Below are positions 62,201 through 64,000 of a stretch of 64,000 nt of DNA, one piece after another. The position numbers and the translations under genes were made by a program. The notes under the pieces are model-generated. The model was not told the DNA's origin, ran no database searches, and worked only from the letters and a program-made list of their open reading frames with translations. The first letter of the stretch is position 1. Every line of letters starts with the position of its first letter. This stretch comes from Dolomedes plantarius (lineage: Eukaryota > Arthropoda > Arachnida > Araneae > Dolomedidae): assembly GCA_907164885.2 (NCBI GenBank), contig OU015492.1, positions 205,216,009 to 205,280,008 on the forward strand. Direction: 5' to 3'.

Positions 62201-63231
62201 ATTCGTCTGAGCGGCAGATGGCTAAACGACATTTATTGCTGTGGAACATAACCTTCAACTATGTGTATACAATAACGCGCACGCTGGCTCTCGACCCATG
62301 TTTATAGTAGGAATGACCTACTTTACTCCGTATTTTACTAGATTTAAAACTGCGTGTGAGAAACAGATACTTAAAAGAACGATATGCTCTTGGCTAGTTT
62401 AAAAAGAATAAAAATAATGTTAAATTTCTGAACAAAAGTATGATTAAATTTACGTTTGTAATTGATTTAGCTAACCCTTTTTAGTATCAACATATTTCAA
62501 AACATTAATTATAATTTCACATACATAACTTACACACTTTCATAAAATTTTATCATTCTAACTTTTACTTAAGGATAATAAATTAATCATAAAAACAGAT
62601 ATGTGAAAAGTTATGCAATTTTATAGACAATTCGTCTTACCTTTAAGAGTCCCAATTTAAATATTTATTTTTTATTTATTTATTTTAATAATTTTTTTTT
62701 TCTTCGGCATAACATTTAATTTTATGGAAATATGCCACCAATGGTTACATAACTTCAAATCCAAACGTTCGTAGGGGAAGGAGTGGGAAAAAGTCTGATC
62801 CGGAACAAGTTGTTGACGCAGGAGCAAACATTTTTCTTCTGGTTGCAGCCCAACAAGGGCAATGATGAACACGAATCGTATCGCGAAAAGCACATTGCAC
62901 AACATAATTAAGTAGCAGAATTTCACAATTGGAGTAATTCAAAACAAACTGCGGCGTTGTGGGCAGGTGAAGAAAACGGAACAATTTTATGCTGTAATAA
63001 GTGACACATAGAAAAAAGGAGAGCCGCGTAAACAGTGACTTGATCACTCATATTGAAAAAAGGATGATCCGTTGAGGTGAACACGTAGACATCGCTGCTT
63101 TCGAATCTATTTGCTGGATAGTGTAGTAATACGCTTCGTAAGTTTATTTCCCTTCCTTTTTTCCGTCTTAACAATTACTGATGTATTTCGGGTTTACTTC
63201 TCCGTCTTAAATTCTTTAAGCAGTTCTGTTT
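59286..63231 (-). other. Non-coding internal region of the young LTR element
   Basis: About 3.9 kb, AT-rich, with no frame above about 100 residues and no pol motifs on either strand. A few less AT-rich stretches (59990-60200, 60590-60760, 61680-61800, 62740-63060) have no recognised content. Minus-strand frames at 62745-63047 and 62923-63174 lack motifs. Confidence 0.6.
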
Positions 63232-63493
63232 TTAATTCTTCGAAGTTTTTAAAGAGGGGATTGGATTGAAGAAATAGTTCCACATTTCCGGTACACAGCT
63301 TGCGAAAGAAAATTTTTTTTGTATAGGATTTAATGTCAACAGTTCACAAACCTGCTCATATTCTGCGATGTAATTTTCGATTGGCACTTCATTTGAACAC
63401 ATGTACATCTGAAAATCGGACGTGAGATGACTCGTTATTTTCACCGGTTAAGTCCACGGTTTGATTCAAATTGGGTTTTTCCCCTTTCTGCAT
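63232..63493 (-). pseudogene. Gag-like remnant (candidate)
   Basis: On the minus strand, about 215 bp inside the 5' LTR, an ATG at 63493 opens MQKGEKPNLNQTVDLTGEN and stops after about 34 codons. An overlapping frame (63444-63232) continues with NEVPIENYIAEYEQVCELL and NPIQKKFSFASCVPEMWNYF. The Y-E-x-x-C-x-L pattern followed by F-x-x-x-x-P-E is reminiscent of LTR-element Gag, and the location is right. One frameshift separates the two parts. Weak on sequence alone. Confidence 0.4.
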
Positions 63494-63708
63494 TGCTTCT
63501 TCAAAACTAGGTCACCGAACAGCGCAAATCCACCAAGGTCAGTAATACAGTAATCCACTTCTGCTCGCTGCTATTTTCGACGCACGAAAGGGCGAATGAA
63601 GTTTTACGACGGTTGCTGGTAAAATTAATTAAAACTCCGTTTACATATTGAAATTAAAATTTTAAAACTGGTATCCTCACTGCAGACTATCCTGCCGGCT
63701 ATAAATTC

Positions 63709-64000
63709 TGTAATGAAATAAGATCAAATTACAGAAATATTAGAAAAAGAAATTTATTTCCGAGTGGCTAAACAGACATCTTATCTAATGGAAAGCCAAC
63801 ACCCGAGTGATTCCCGGGGTTTGCGTATAGAGGTATCTGCGGTTGAAGAATTTGCTGAGCAAAGATGTTTCTTGCAAGCTGCATCAGTTGTGCAGGACGA
63901 TCGCCTTATTTGGGCATAGAAAATGTTTTCGAATGATTTCGTGGCTTGCCCAGGGATTGCTGACGCTATGAAAAATATTCCTGGGTTCTTGAAAACAGAA
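63709..64000 (-). repeat. 5' LTR of the young LTR element, partial
   Basis: Begins TGTAATGAAATAAGATC like 58898 and runs off the window end. The only difference found from the other LTR is T/C in CCAACATCCG versus CCAACACCCG. Confidence 0.85.

Overview
The window looks like repeat-dense, non-genic DNA from an animal, most likely an arthropod and perhaps an arachnid or other chelicerate. This is an inference from the strong AT bias, the many long (TA)n arrays, and the mix of Tc1/mariner, pogo-like, hAT-like and Helitron elements, a Gypsy-type LTR element, a 5'-truncated LINE and tRNA-like SINEs. I found no host protein gene I would defend. Every protein segment I recognise is a transposase, integrase or reverse-transcriptase relic, and all but the Gypsy integrase are broken.

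Layout. 1-2666 is the 3' part of a Gypsy (Ty3) retrotransposon: an open integrase frame, a purine tract and an LTR, abutting a 116-bp satellite (2671-3579). 5026-6862 holds (TA)n arrays, a palindromic MITE and a dispersed TA-carrying element. 7818-9118 is a mariner with catalytic spacing DD41D. 9179-13349 is a three-level nest: a mariner-derived fold-back element, split by a hAT (9369-12961), itself split by a mariner with about 530-bp inverted arms (10790-12532). 13825-18936 is bounded by two inward-facing LTR copies. 20921-21348 is a fold-back with a duplicated arm. 21845-31530 contains a Helitron, a hAT-like element, a dead Tc1 element, a SINE swollen by a 56-bp minisatellite, a pogo-like element with an inverted extra copy of its left end, and a Tc1 relic. 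33149-34477 is a dead DD34D mariner. 35917-45987 contains Helitrons, a pogo-like TIR element with insertions, a TTAA-flanked MITE, a mariner relic and a LINE with target-site duplication. 47321-53707 contains a second TTAA MITE, tandem repeats, a Helitron split by a solo Gypsy LTR, and a second DD41D mariner. 55131-57624 contains a pogo-like MITE and a third, related mariner. 58898-64000 is a very young LTR element on the minus strand with almost no coding capacity.

How the parts relate. The best-supported history is nesting. The solo LTR at 51353 matches the LTR at 2233 and cut a Helitron, and the two near-identical DD41D mariners show recent activity of that family. Many elements sit at the edge of, or inside, (TA)n arrays, which fits TA-targeting insertion, microsatellites carried by elements, or both. 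I see no convincing undescribed functional system. The most unusual items are the nested fold-back, the pogo end inversion flanked by 16-bp direct repeats, the minisatellite-bearing SINE and the almost non-coding young LTR element. Coordinates of element ends were read by eye and may be off by a few bases.
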